From Neoceratodus forsteri (taxonomy: Eukaryota > Chordata > Ceratodontiformes > Ceratodontidae): a stretch of DNA of 64,000 nucleotides. Both the position numbers and the translations under genes were made by a program. The DNA lies in contig CM028129.1 of the NCBI GenBank assembly GCA_016271365.2, forward strand, positions 1,003,793,501 to 1,003,857,500, written 5' to 3'. The notes under the pieces were generated by a model that saw only the letters and a program-made list of their open reading frames with translations, was not told where the DNA came from and searched no databases. The first letter of the stretch is position 1. The number at the start of each line of letters is the position of its first letter. Positions 34,241 to 45,600 of this stretch are shown in pieces.

Positions 34241-35727
34241 AAAAGAATTAGTGTCAGGTATATGAGATGACCCATTTGAAACCGACACAGGACTTAATTG
34301 CAGATCAACAGCATGTATGTCCATAACCACCAGTCCCCATCCCCTCCAGAAGAGCAGCATGAGTGCATGGAGATCTAACAGCACCCCCCAAACAAGGATT
34401 ATATTTGATTTCTCTACGTAACAGTGACCCCTACCTGACCCAGATCAGCTACTTTCCTCTTAGACATGCCCTGCAGCCAAAGATGGGGATATGGGGATAT
34501 GATGCAGTTCCTGTTCTTCTTCATAGACACAGTACCACTGGACAATATGAAGAACACGCTCACACAGCTTGAAGCAGCAGGCAGACATAGGACACTACGG
34601 CAGTCAAGGGATTGAGATAGGTCCATCCCAATCACTACAATGAGTGGATCTAGACACCATGTAAGAAGGTAACGGTTTTGTAAACAGGGTAGCACTTCCC
34701 CAGAAAAATACAAAAGATTTTAGAACTCAGATGAAGCTAAAACAACTACTATCTGCTGGCCTATGGGAGTAGTGGGCGCTGCTTTGCTACACTGCAAGAT
34801 CTACTAGTGAGCAGTACCTCTGGCACCTACACCATGCTCACTTGCTATTGAACCAGTAACACTCTCTTTAACATGGAACTGGAAGAATAATGGAAAGAGT
34901 ACTAAAACATAACTAACTTTCTGGATATAGAAAAATAATGTTGCTTTTAATCACTGTTAGCTACTGCTGGAGTCCCACCTCTTCAAGCTGCTAAATTCAG
35001 GTTTTACAGATTACAGCAGCTGACTTAAGTGAACCATGAGTGTGACCCACGGAAAACTGAAAGTACTTTAACCAGCATGGGGGCTTACTAATGACTGTGT
35101 TATGGGCTTTGCCAGTAAGTATAAAAAAAACATTAAACATCTCTCCAGTAGTTAACTTATACATCTGCCACTTGTTTCTGGCCCTGGGACCAGACCAGAA
35201 CTAGCAGTGAAAGCATGTCTTAACCTTCATTGTTTTACTCTCTGTGTACAATCAGTCCTTAAGTGAAATGTATTACAGTAAACTGTGCAACTGCTGTGAT
35301 TGGTCATATATAAAGTTTCAGAAAATAATGTAGGCCCTAGTGTGGCATGAAGCAGGACCAGTTTTAAACAATAAATCAGGTTATATATTGCTTCTGCACA
35401 AGGGTAAAGATTACAAGTAATTATCAATAGTCCAGGGTCAGCAGAGAAGCCTCTAGGACAAGCAGCAGTAGTGTGCATGTTATGATACCAGCTGCATGGC
35501 AAGTAATAAAACAACTGTATGATATATATACATCTTATAAAATGGGCTTCAGAATTCTAGCAACTTCACTGATCTAAACACATCACCTGACAATTGATTA
35601 ATATCTGGTATACTCACACTCTGTAACCAACCTACCCTAATCTACCTAGCAACAGCCTAACTAAATATAAATAAAACCTCTTCCATACCCACCCCTTCCC
35701 CTAAAACACCCTTTTTCCATTGTAGTA
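34241..35727. other. No recognised feature
   Basis: No coding frame, repeat end or array could be supported. Confidence 0.4.
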
Positions 35728-35884
35728 GTGTAATAACTCACTCCAGGGCATTGGTGTATTAGGCATTAATACCATTCCCTGGTGAATGGGAGGACACTGG
35801 GCATTCAGCCTCGTTCTTCACAACCACCTGGGGTGTGCAATGATGCCTGATAACTTCCATTCCCTGGAGTGGGTAATACATTAA
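35728..35884. mobile_element. Short foldback element (~157 bp)
   Basis: The left arm (AGTGTAATAACTCACTCCAG) is complementary to the right arm (CTGGAGTGGGTAATACATTA) with a few mismatches. The inversion continues inward through TTAGGCATTA and TGATGCCTGATAA. It is probably a MITE; no target duplication is clear. Confidence 0.6.
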
Positions 35885-36269
35885 CTTACAAAGGGCTTCT
35901 GACTAGACAGCTGACTTTGAAAGTGTTTTTCTGAACTTGCATACATTTAATTTTCCTATACAATTAATTATTGATCTGTGCTTTCAGGGCAGAAGCATAC
36001 ACCCTGGTTCACAATTGGAAAGCAATCCTTCTTTATGTCATACCATGCCATCTTAACCTATTGGCTCTAAAATGCGGGGCATTTTCATTTCAAATGGAGA
36101 AAATGTGAGACACTAGCTATCAAAATGTGAAAGGCATCATCAAACATGGAGATAGAAACTCAGAACAGTGTAGCATCTTTTGCCTTTGTTTGTGCACCTT
36201 TTTGTTTAGCAGGAGTCCTGTTTAGCAAGGCAGCTTGGGCCTGGCTCAGTGGGGGTTGGGGTGGGGATC

Positions 36270-37131
36270 CAGAGCACTTTTATGACTGCTGAATGTGGGG
36301 GGAAGGGACAGTGCATTGACTGTTTGGAATGGGGGGAGTAAGTGCTGTGACTGTTAGAGGTACCGTAAGTGGGCAGTGCTGTAACTGTTGTGGGCTGTGG
36401 TAGTGCTGTGACTGTTTGGGGTAGAGATCATGTTGTGACTATTAGAGTTAAGGGGCAGTGCTGTGACTGTTGTAGTAGGGTAGTGCTGTGACTGTTTGGG
36501 TGGGGGTGGTGCTGTGACTGTTGGTGTGGGGTAGTACTGTGACTTTTAGGAGTGAGGGTAGTGCTGTGACTGTTATACGTAGGGGCTGAACGGTGACTGT
36601 TGGGGTCAGGGTAATGCTGTAAATTTTGTAGCTGGGTCTAGAGCTGTGACTATTGGAGGTGGGGCTAGTGCTGTGAATGTTGGGGTGGGGTAGTGCTGAA
36701 TGTTGAGGGTGGGGTCTAGTACCATGATTAATGGGGCAGGGGGTAGTGCTGTAAATATTGCAGATGGGGTATAGTACTATGAATGTTGTAGGTGGAATCT
36801 AGTGCTGTTAATATTAGGGGTGGGGTCTAGTACTGTGATCACTGGGGGTTGGTACAGTGCTGTGTCTGTTGGAGGTAGAGGTAGTGCTATGATGGTTGGG
36901 GTGCAGGTACCGGTGTGACAGTTGCGGGTGAGGGAGTGCTATGACTCTTGGAACTTGGATAGCACTGTGACTACTGATGTCAGGGCAGTGCTGTGATTGT
37001 CGGGATTTGGGGCAGTGCTGTGACTGCTAGAGGCAGGGACAGTCCTGTGATTGTTGAGGGGGGTTAGTGCTGTGACTGTTGGTGGGGCGGATCAAGTACC
37101 TTGACTGTTGAGTTGGAGGTAGTACTATGAC
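36270..37131. repeat. G-rich minisatellite, ~27-bp unit
   Basis: Roughly thirty diverged copies of TAGTGCTGTGACTGTTGGGG, followed by a variable G-rich part. It stops exactly where the CR1 3' end begins. Confidence 0.9.
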
Positions 37132-38327
37132 TAGAAACAGACACATAGAATTTGACAGGAGAAAAACAAACACATGGCCCACTCAGTCTGCCCAGATAGT
37201 CCCTGCCTAGTCCTTCTCCACAGTCCCTCCTGCCTCCCTGCCTATTTACTAATATTCCCCTATGTCTGTTTCATGAATGCTTGAAGACCCCTACTGTTTT
37301 CACCTCCACCACTTCTGCTGGCAGACTGTTCCTGGCATCCACCACTCTTTCAGTGAAGTTGTACTTCCTCACATCCCTCTTAAACTCTCCCCCCTCCAGC
37401 TTCATCATATGCCCTCTGGTTCTGGAGCGCTTTCACATTTCAAAGAGGCTCTCCTTCTCCATCCAGTTCACCCTCATAAGTTAGTTGTTGGTATCTATTA
37501 TGTCCTCTCTTGCTGACCTCTCTTCCAGGGTATACATGTTGAGATCCCTCAGTCACTTCTCAGAGAGTTTTTGATGCAACCTCTGTACCATTTTAGTTGC
37601 CATCCTCTGGACTGCCTTCACCATGTCTATGTCCTTTCTGAGGTGCAACCTACAGAACTGGACACAGTACTCCAGGTGAAGTCTCACCAGTAAGTGATAC
37701 AGTAGCAATACTGCCTCCCTCCTTCTGGAGATACCTCTCCCTATGTATCCCAGCATCCCACTGGCCCTACCCACTGCTGTGCCACTTTGAAGTAATCAGA
37801 TATGATAACTCCAAAGTCCCTTTCTTGTTCAGTGACTGCCAGTACCTGCCTGCCATCCCATATTCAGCTCATTGGCTCCTATGCCCTAGGTGCATGATTT
37901 TTCACTTTTTGGCATTGAGCCCCAACTGCCATGCCCTTGACCAGTCCTTGAGTTTCCGAAGGCCTCTATGCATTCTCTCCACCCCCTCCTGACTGTTCAC
38001 CCTATCACAGATTTTGGTACCATCTGTAAAAAGGCATACCTTCCCTTCCAGTTGTTCTGCAGTGTCCTTATAAAGACATTGAAGAGGACTGATTCCAGTA
38101 CTGAGCCCTGCAGCACTCTGCTGGTCACTGTTCCCTCATCAGAGTAAGTACTGTTAACTACCACCCTTTGTTTCCCATTCATTAACCAGTTCCTTATCCA
38201 GTTCACCACTTTGGATCCCACCCTTTGGCTGCTCAATTTCTTTGTTGGTCCCTTTTGAGGCACAGTGTTGAAGGCCTTGCTAAAGTCAAGATAGGCCACA
38301 TCCACTGCTCTCCCTGACCTATTCCAC

Positions 38328-38330
<3 letters not shown>
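37132..38330 (-). pseudogene. CR1 LINE fragment (RT to 3' end)
   Basis: The 3' end on the plus strand begins CTAGAAACAGACACATAGAA then CAGTCTGCCCAG, the usual end of this CR1 family. Minus-strand peptide VDVAYLDFSKAFNTVP (palm A) lies near 38280, then VLQGSVLESVLFNVFIRTLQ near 38090. Further on are a GRASGMLGYIGRGISRRREA stretch and LLVRLHLEYCVQFC. The Y-A-D-D region is altered (RYAFLQMVPK). 5'-truncated at the (TAG)n run. Confidence 0.85.
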
Positions 38331-38332
<2 letters not shown>

Positions 38333-38377
<45 letters not shown>

Positions 38378-38388
38378 CTAGTAGTAGA
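38333..38388. repeat. (TAG)n microsatellite
   Basis: About 18 units with one interruption. It may be the simple tail of the minus-strand LINE piece at 38389-38462. Confidence 0.9.
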
Positions 38389-38462
38389 TTTTTTAAGGTG
38401 CCTTCCCCAAAGGCTCAGGGCGCCCTTACAAGATATAGACATCACAAACATCATTATACACT
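38389..38462 (-). mobile_element. LINE 3' tail fragment
   Basis: Minus strand reads GGGCGCCCTGAGCCTTTGGG, then GGCACCTTAAAAAAT, then (CTA)n. This is the form typical of L2/RTE-like 3' ends. 39158-39307 has a related sequence. Confidence 0.5.
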
Positions 38463-39157
38463 TAGAAACATAGAAATCTGATGGCAGAAAAGGACCCCAT
38501 TGGCCCATCCAGTCTGCCTCTATCACATCCCCATAGGTAGCCCTGGACCTACCTCTTTACAACCCCCAACCCCTGATGGAGACTCCAGTCCCGCCTTACT
38601 TCCTGGTTTTATTCCCTTCCCTCTCCTGTTCATTCCCATGTAGTTATCCCATGCCATCTTAAACTCCCCTACCATTTTGGCCCTCACCACCTCTTCCAGT
38701 AGCCTGTTCCAGGGGCCCTCCACCCCCCCTCTGTGAAATAGTGCCCTCTCCTGTTACCTCTGAACTTTCCTCCCACCATCTTTAAACTATGCCCCCTAGT
38801 TTTGGGATTTTCTTTCTTCCAAAAGATGCTCCTTTCCTCCACCTTGTTTATCCCCTTCAAATATTTAAATGTTTCAGTCATATCGCCCCCCTCTCTCCTC
38901 AATTCCAAGGGATACTTGAATGTAAAATGACTCATCCTTATTGTTCCCCTTCCCCCAGGTCACACTGGGGGACAAGCAACCTGTTGATCAGTATGCCTTC
39001 CTGGTGAAACATTTCAGTAAATAAAAAATGGAGATCAAGCCTTTCCATCCGCTTCTCATAGGTCCCCTAATGCATGCCATGCACCATTTTGGTTGCCTTC
39101 CTCTGGACTTTCTCCACCCTATCAATATCCTTTTGTAGGTGAGGTCTCCAGAACTGT
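38463..39157 (-). pseudogene. CR1 LINE 3' fragment
   Basis: The 3' end TAGAAACATAGAAATCTGAT and CCCATCCAGTCTGCC is followed on the minus strand by LEEVVRAKMVGEFKMAWDNY. Further upstream is TETFKYLKGINKVEERSIFW and KTRGHSLKM, the CR1 C-terminal domain. 5'-truncated. The frame is broken near 38720. Confidence 0.85.
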
Positions 39158-39307
39158 AAGGCAAGGCAAGGCATGTTTATTTATATGATGCCCAATCCTG
39201 GAGGCTCTGGGCACCATACATAAAAACAGGTAGGTTGGTACAAAATAAATACAAAGGGGAAACACATATAACAAGTAATACAATATTAAAACAAATATAA
39301 AAATATA
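39158..39307 (-). mobile_element. LINE 3' tail fragment (second copy)
   Basis: Minus strand GGTGCCCAGAGCCTCCAGG, then ATATAAATAAACATG and a TGCCT run. It resembles 38389-38462 and abuts the truncated CR1. Confidence 0.45.
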
Positions 39308-39624
39308 TGTAACCCTGGTGCCAGATGTCTAAGGACTACTACCCCTTCCTTGTAGGCCCATAACAAGGCTGAGGGGCCAGGGTTCCTATTTGGATTTAAA
39401 ACTGGTTCTTTCTCATAGATAACATTAGTGCACAGTGACTCCACCCAGAGTATTACATTAGGTGGGTCTGAAGAATAACTGGTACAACCTCCTGGGATGC
39501 TGTACCCTCCCACATTACCACACTGTCACCCCACACATAGATAGGTAGTTAGCAAACCCCAAAACACATGTTTCAGAATTATAGGCTGACTCTAATAATA
39601 TGCTAACACACCAGATTTATAAAC
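39308..39624 (-). repeat. Gypsy LTR, left part (split by repeat R)
   Basis: Starts TGTAACCCTGGTGCCAGATG and carries the CCACCCAGAG segment shared with the LTRs at 2236 and 13310. Interrupted at 39625 and resumed at 41979 with ACAGTTTATTTACAATGGGG, which matches the next LTR block. Orientation is assigned by similarity to the other LTRs. Confidence 0.7.
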
Positions 39625-41970
39625 AAGCATTTGTCAATGCCGAATGTTTGCTTGCTGGCATTAGCATTGGTAGTGCAGGAGTTAGACGCAGGATAGGAAT
39701 GGCAGTGAAGTACTGAAGTGACGGCAACCCCACCCCCACCCTGCAGAGATGAACAGGCATTGGGTGTGCCTTTGGGTCATCACCCACAACGCTCATGCCA
39801 TTTCACCTCACCCTACCCTGCAGACACCGACAAGTGTCGAGGTGTGCCTGGGGTGTTCGGGCTTTACACTCACACCATTCCATAAGGAAATACCCTGAAA
39901 TGGGTGCAGTAAAGGAGAATGGGGTAAACTCTGGGGCAGAAGAGTCCAAGGCACACCTCAATGCCTGTCACTGGCTGCAGGGTGGGGTGGAATGGCATGA
40001 GCATTACTGTCAACAATCCCAAGTCACACCTTTAATGTCTGTCAGTCCCTACAGGGTAGGGCATTATGGTCAGAAACCCTAATGCCCTGGTCGTTTCATG
40101 GTATTTTCACTCCAAGTTTTCAACATGAGCTTTTTGTGACCCCACTGCATAAATAGTGACACTTATCAGTTCGTTAGCCAAAAGGTGATTTTGCACAGCG
40201 ACTGTGCCATTTGGTGCCACAGGTGTGAAAACACATTTTGAACAGGATATGAAAAATGACAGCTGTACTGTTCATGAGGAGGTGTAAAAAAATGGTAATG
40301 TTGAAAATCTGGAGTGAAAATATAACAAAATTGGTGAAGTCACCAGCATGCATAGAAACTGCACAATACGCACCTGTAATGCAATTATTTGGGGGAATTT
40401 TTTACACCAGATTTTCAACACAAGCATTTTGGGACCTCCGCTCATGTACAGTGGCACTATGATTTTCTTCATCTGTCCCGAACATTGATTTCACAAAGCG
40501 ACCACACTCATTGTGTGACACAGGTGCGAAAACATGTTTCAGGCAGGATTTAAAAAATGACAGCTGTACTGTTCATCAAGTGGTGTGCAAAAATGACAAT
40601 GTTGAAAATGAGTAAAAATATAAAAAATTGGCAAAGTTACGAGCGTGTGTAGAAACTGTGCAATGTACGCTGGTAATGCAGTCATTTTTGGGACTTTTTC
40701 ACCAAATTTGCAATATGGGCTTTTTGGGACCTCACCATATGAGCACTGTCACTGTGATTTTCTTGATCTGTCCTGAACATTGATTTTGCACAGCAACCGC
40801 AACACATGTGCGAAAACACATTTTGGGCTGCATGTGGAAAATGACAGCTGTAATCTTCATAAGGAGGTGTGGAAAAATGGCAATATTGAAAATCTGGAGT
40901 GAAAATATTAAAAATTCTCAAAGTTATGAGCATGCATGGGAACTGCGCAATGCATGCTTGTAACACGTCATTTTGCTAATCAGTCCCAGAAGATGATTCT
41001 GTGCAGTGACCACGAAATCACCTTTCAGGACCGAAAAATGACATGACAGTAACTGAGTTCATGAGATGGGGTCCCAAGAACCTCATGTTGAAAATGTGGT
41101 GCTAAAAGTTGAAAAAATGGCCAAGATATCCACCTACGTTGAAACCCCCCATTTTTGCCACTATTCAGCTTACCGGCATTTCTTCAGTTTGCGGTCGGCT
41201 TTGAAGAGTGTTAACATGTTCCCGCTCCACCGAAGATCATCTTGCCGGATTTCAGAGGTAAGTATGGGGTAAGGGGGGTGTGGGGAGGTGGGTGTGCAGA
41301 GGGTGGGTGCTGGTTGGGGGCTGGGGCACCACAGACAATGAGGGACCATTTTCTTGTTAACAGGTTTTAAAAAAAAAAACCTTTGCTGTAAGGTTTTCTT
41401 GTTTTACAGGTACATTTGACATACTGGGGTGGGTTTCCAGCATGCCACTTGTTTTTTTGGAGAGGGGGAGCTGGAGCCGATGGGGACTAGGCACCCTGTC
41501 AGAAAAGAAAAAGGGCCTGTGTTTGGGGGGGCATAATGCCAAGGAGGGTCGGGCCCCCCTCTTGGCAGACAAATTATGAGGGGACATTATGCTGACGGGG
41601 ATTAGGCCCCCCATCGGCAAATTAACTGGGATGGGGCCATGCCAACGGTGGTATTGGGCACCCCCCACTTCAGCTTTCCTGCTACTGTGAGAGGACGACG
41701 GTGACAGCCACTGCCATCTTTATTGAAATGTAACACCAGGCAAGGCACGCCCTGCAATGAGGGTCGCCCTCTCATTGCAGCGGTGAAATCTTTTCAAGTT
41801 GGTGGCATGCTTCTGAGCTGCTGTCATAGACAGCATGCTCATTTAGTGGTGCCATAGACACAAGCCCCCAAAAGCAGTGGTGACATTGGCCACAACACAA
41901 CCGCACCTCCACAACCTGCTTCTCCAGCAAGCTGTCACAACATGTTTCTTATACATGCACTCAAACAAAC
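39625..41970. mobile_element. Noncoding dispersed repeat R, copy 2, inside an LTR
   Basis: Same layout as 32073-34240, with tandem units starting near 40117, 40412 and 40706 (spacing 295 and 294). The flanks carry TATAAAC at 39618-39624 and 41972-41978, a 7-bp duplication (8 bp with one mismatch). That suggests an hAT-like or similar cut-and-paste element. The ends show only a weak inverted motif (ATGTTTGCTTGC against CAAACAAACAT). Confidence 0.72.
40989..41025. repeat. Conserved hairpin in repeat R, copy 2
   Basis: GAAGATGATT pairs with AATCACCTTT (one mismatch), the same place as in copy 1. Confidence 0.6.
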
Positions 41971-41978
41971 ATATAAAC

Positions 41979-42300
41979 AGTTAACCAACAGTTTATTTAC
42001 AATGGGGTGAGGGTTAAGATTGGGTAATTAGTAACAGAGGTTAAATGACAGTTTTGATTGGCATTAGATAAATCAGCAGTAGAATTCGGTTCAAATGACC
42101 TGCAATAGAAAATTCTTCATTCTGCATTTTAAATTGAAATCTCTATTAAGTAAAGCCACTCACCAACCATCTGATGAATTCAGATTAGACTTTTCTTCCT
42201 AGCTATCTAGGTGCCCTGGATATTTAACATAATACATACCCACTGGTATCAGTCCCCAGTCTCTAGTAGAACCTCACAATTCTATTTTTAACCCTGGGTA
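41979..42300 (-). repeat. Gypsy LTR, right part (resumed)
   Basis: AGTTAACCAACAGTTTATTT then GGGTTAAGATTGGGTAATTA parallels the LTR block at 2585-2640. The outer end is uncertain. Confidence 0.5.
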
Positions 42301-42856
42301 CTAGGGTTGAACGGACTGTTCTGCAGGAGATCCAGACCCCGAGATTGAACCCACAATCCATGGACCTGGAAAAATATGGACTTCACTGCAGACATCTGGT
42401 TCAGGGTCCGTGGAAGTGCCATTGTGTGTTTTATTGCCATGGGGATGCCATCAGCATGCTTGCTGCACATACAGGTGGCCGGCGGCATCCAGTCAGGCAA
42501 CAGATGGTCACATGACACACTCACGGTATATAACCATGCTGCTGAGTGCGTAACGCGGCCCAGATGAGAGGAGGATGGGTTGGTGGAGCACCTCACTTAT
42601 TGCTGCAGCAGCCGCCAGAATAACTTGCTAAAAAGCAAAAAAAAAAAAAACACATAAAAAAATATGTATAAATTTTGGAGGGAAGAGAAAAGGAGAAAGG
42701 ACTCGATTCATTGGTGCGAGATGGGGGTAGAAACTGATCATCGGGAGGGAGTGATGGGTCAGAACTGGAGAAATGAGGAATCCAGAGGGACTGGGGAGAT
42801 AGTGGTAGCCTGGGTGCTGCTGGGGGGGGCAAAAGGCAGGCAGTGTGGCAGTACAT
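42301..42856. other. No recognised feature
   Basis: Only an A-rich run near 42637-42660 stands out. No coding frame is supported. Confidence 0.4.
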
Positions 42857-43497
42857 GAGCAAGGGTAGGCTGGAAAATCTTTGACTTGTGGCATAAAGAT
42901 CCGGAGGAGAGAGAGTCAGACTACTGGATGCCCAAGAGAAATTTTACAGTTAGAGAAAATTCCAACTGAAAGCTTTTTTCTTTTCTTGGCCTCAGACAGT
43001 GTAGTTGTGTGTATATGAGCAAGGTAGGGCAGGCTGGCAAAATCTTTGACTTGTGCCATTCCAAATCCAGATCCAGAGAAGAGAGGGAGAGAGACTACTG
43101 GGGGCGGGGGGGAATTACATTTTACAGTTACAGAAAATCCCAAATGAAAGTTGTTTTCTTTTCTTGGCCTCAGACAGTGTAGCTGTATACATGAGTAAGG
43201 GAGGGCAGGCTGGCAAAATCTTTGACTTGTGCCATTCCAAATCCAGATCCAGAGGAGGGGGAGAGACTACTGGGTGGGGAGGGGGTAAGATAAATTTTAC
43301 AGTTACAGAAAATCCCAAATAACAGTTTTTTTTCTTTTATTGGATCAGACAGTGTTGCTGTGTACATGAGCAAGGGATGACAGGCTGGCAAAATATTTGA
43401 CTTGTGCCATTCCAAATCCAGATCCAGAGGAGAGAGAGAGAGACTACTGGGGGTCCAAGAGAAATTGTACAGTTACAGAAAATCCCAAATGAAAGCA
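42857..43497. repeat. ~177-bp tandem repeat, about 3.6 units
   Basis: CAGACAGTG recurs at 42993, 43171 and 43346 (spacing 178 and 175). Each unit has AGGCTGGCAAAATCTTTGAC, CCAAATCCAGATCCAGAG, GACTACTGGG and ACAGAAAATCCCAAATGAAA. The first and last units are partial. Confidence 0.9.
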
Positions 43498-43813
43498 CAG
43501 CACAGTCCCACATTGGTTAATGCTTGTGCATAATGTAACGCAATATACTATAAAACTAATGGTAAAAACGCGAAATAATGGGGAATGAGTGATGATGATG
43601 ATGACACTTGTGTGTAGTTGTACTTTACTTGTGTTATAGTGTAAACAGCCTGCTATGAGTCATAAAGTCAGATTTTATCTCCTGGGCCACCCACAGCCAG
43701 CAGCACAGGCACATCAACTTGTATGTTGTTTGTCCGAACAGTATTTTTTTTTAGTACAACTTTAAACTATATACAGTTCTGTCCGGGTTCTTGCAGAGTT
43801 AGTCTACATACTC

Positions 43814-45600
43814 ACATAGAAACAGCAGAAAAGGACCACCCGGCCCATCCAGTCTGCCCATTTGCCCTAGCTATATTAGTGGCCTATGACCCTAGTTGGT
43901 CATTGGTTAAGGTAGTCCTTCTCTTAGCTATTCTTTACCATCACTATGGTTCACTTGTTCCTATCCCATGCATGTTTGAATCCTGCCAGAGTGTGTGCTC
44001 CCGCCACTCCCTGGGGCAGTCCATTCCATACATCCACTACCCTCTCAGTGAAATAGAACTTTCTTCCATTTCCACTTATATGGCTCCCCTCCAATCTCAT
44101 GCCATGTCCCCTTTTTCTAGTACTCTTTTTGTACTGGAAGATGTTTTCTCCTCTCACCTTATTTATGTCCTTGAGGTACTTGAATGTCTCTATCATATCC
44201 CACGTTTCCTCCCCTTCTCCAGTGTATACATATTGAGGTCCTTCAACCTTTCCTTGTACGACTTGTGCTGTAAACCCTGCACCATTTTAAATGCTTTCCT
44301 CTGCACCGTCTCCACCATATCAATGTCCTTAAGAAGGCGCGGCCTCCAGAACTGCATAGCATATTTCAGATGAGGTCCCACCAGTGTTTTGTACAGGGGT
44401 ACCAGTATCTCCCTTCTTCGGCTTGTTATTCCCCTTCCTATACAACCCAGCACCCCCCAGGCCTTCCCCACTGCCTTTGCTGCCTGCTTGGTGGCCTTTA
44501 GGTAATCTGTGATAATGACCCCCAGATCTCTTTCCTCCTTGGTCACTGCCAGCAGCTCCTTAAAATCCTGTAGCTCTCATTTGGGTTCCTACTCCCCATG
44601 TGCATGATTTTGCACTTCTTTGTGTTTAACCTAAACTGCCATGTCTCTGACCATCTTTCCAACCTTTCTAAGTCTGTTCTCATCCTTATCACGCCCTCTG
44701 GAGTATCTACTCCATTGCAGATCTTGGTGTCATCTGCAAATAGGCAAACCTTCCCCTCCAGCCTGTTTGCAATGTCACTGATGAAGACATTGAAGAGGAC
44801 TGGCCCCAGGACTGGTACCTGAGGTACCCCACTGGTCACCTCCATATCCTCTGACTGGGCTACATTTATTACTACCCTTTACCTCCTGTCCCTCAGGCAG
44901 TTACTAACCCAGTTTACCAGTCTGTGGCCCATCCCCAGACTAACCATCTTGTTGACCAGCCTTCTATGTAAAACAGTATTGAAGGCTTTGTTGAAATCTA
45001 GGTAGACGACATATACTGCTCCTCCTTAATCTACCACCTTTGTCACCCAGTCACAGAACCCGGTCAGGTTCATTTGACAGGACCTTCCTGCTGTGAAACC
45101 ATGTTGCCTTGGATCCTGTGCCTCTATGGATTCCAAGTATTCCACAATTCATTCCTTAAGGGGTGTCTCCCTGATCTTACCCACTACTGATATGAGGCTT
45201 ACTAGCCAGTAGTTCCCCGCTCCTCTTTGCTGCCACTGTTGTGCACAAGGACCACATGTGCCCTTCTTCAGTCCTCTGGGACCTCACCTATGCTTAGGGA
45301 GTCAGTGAAGAGGACCACCAGTGGGGCTGCCAGCTCCCTCCTTAGTTCCTTCAGGATCCTGGGGTGTATGCCATCTGGACCCATAGCATTGTCCACTTTC
45401 AGGTTTGTAAGCTCCTTCAGCACTCTCTCCTCTGTAAAAGGACTGGTGTCCACCTCCCTCGCCTCAGTGTCTAAAATGTCTGTGGTCCCTGTCCCTTCCC
45501 TTCCACTATGAAGACTGAGCAGAAATATTTTCCTGATCACCCTCTATGCTGTCTCCCTTGTACCCTCTGATCTTAGCGACCCCCCCCCACCGGACTTTCT
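43814..45600 (-). pseudogene. CR1 ORF2 reverse transcriptase and C-terminal domain
   Basis: From the right: VLKELTNLKVDNAMGPDGIH near 45400, VVYVVYLDFNKAFNTV-type palm A near 44990-45010, and SGVPQVPVLGPVLFNVFISD near 44800. Next come CLFADDTKICNGVDTPE (palm C, F-A-D-D) and LNTKKCKIMHMGSRNPN. The C-terminus reads YKTLVGPHLKYAMQFWRPRL, then METFKYLKDINKV-like and RVVDVWNGLPQGVAGAHTL. Frame changes occur near 44580 and 44195. It carries out target-primed reverse transcription of the element RNA. Confidence 0.9.

Noticed and set aside
42857..43497. CRISPR-like array
   Set aside because: The whole unit repeats, with no constant repeat alternating with unique spacers, and the genome is eukaryotic.
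43723..44373. 216-codon plus-strand frame
   Set aside because: It is antisense to the CR1 C-terminal domain, whose motifs are on the minus strand.
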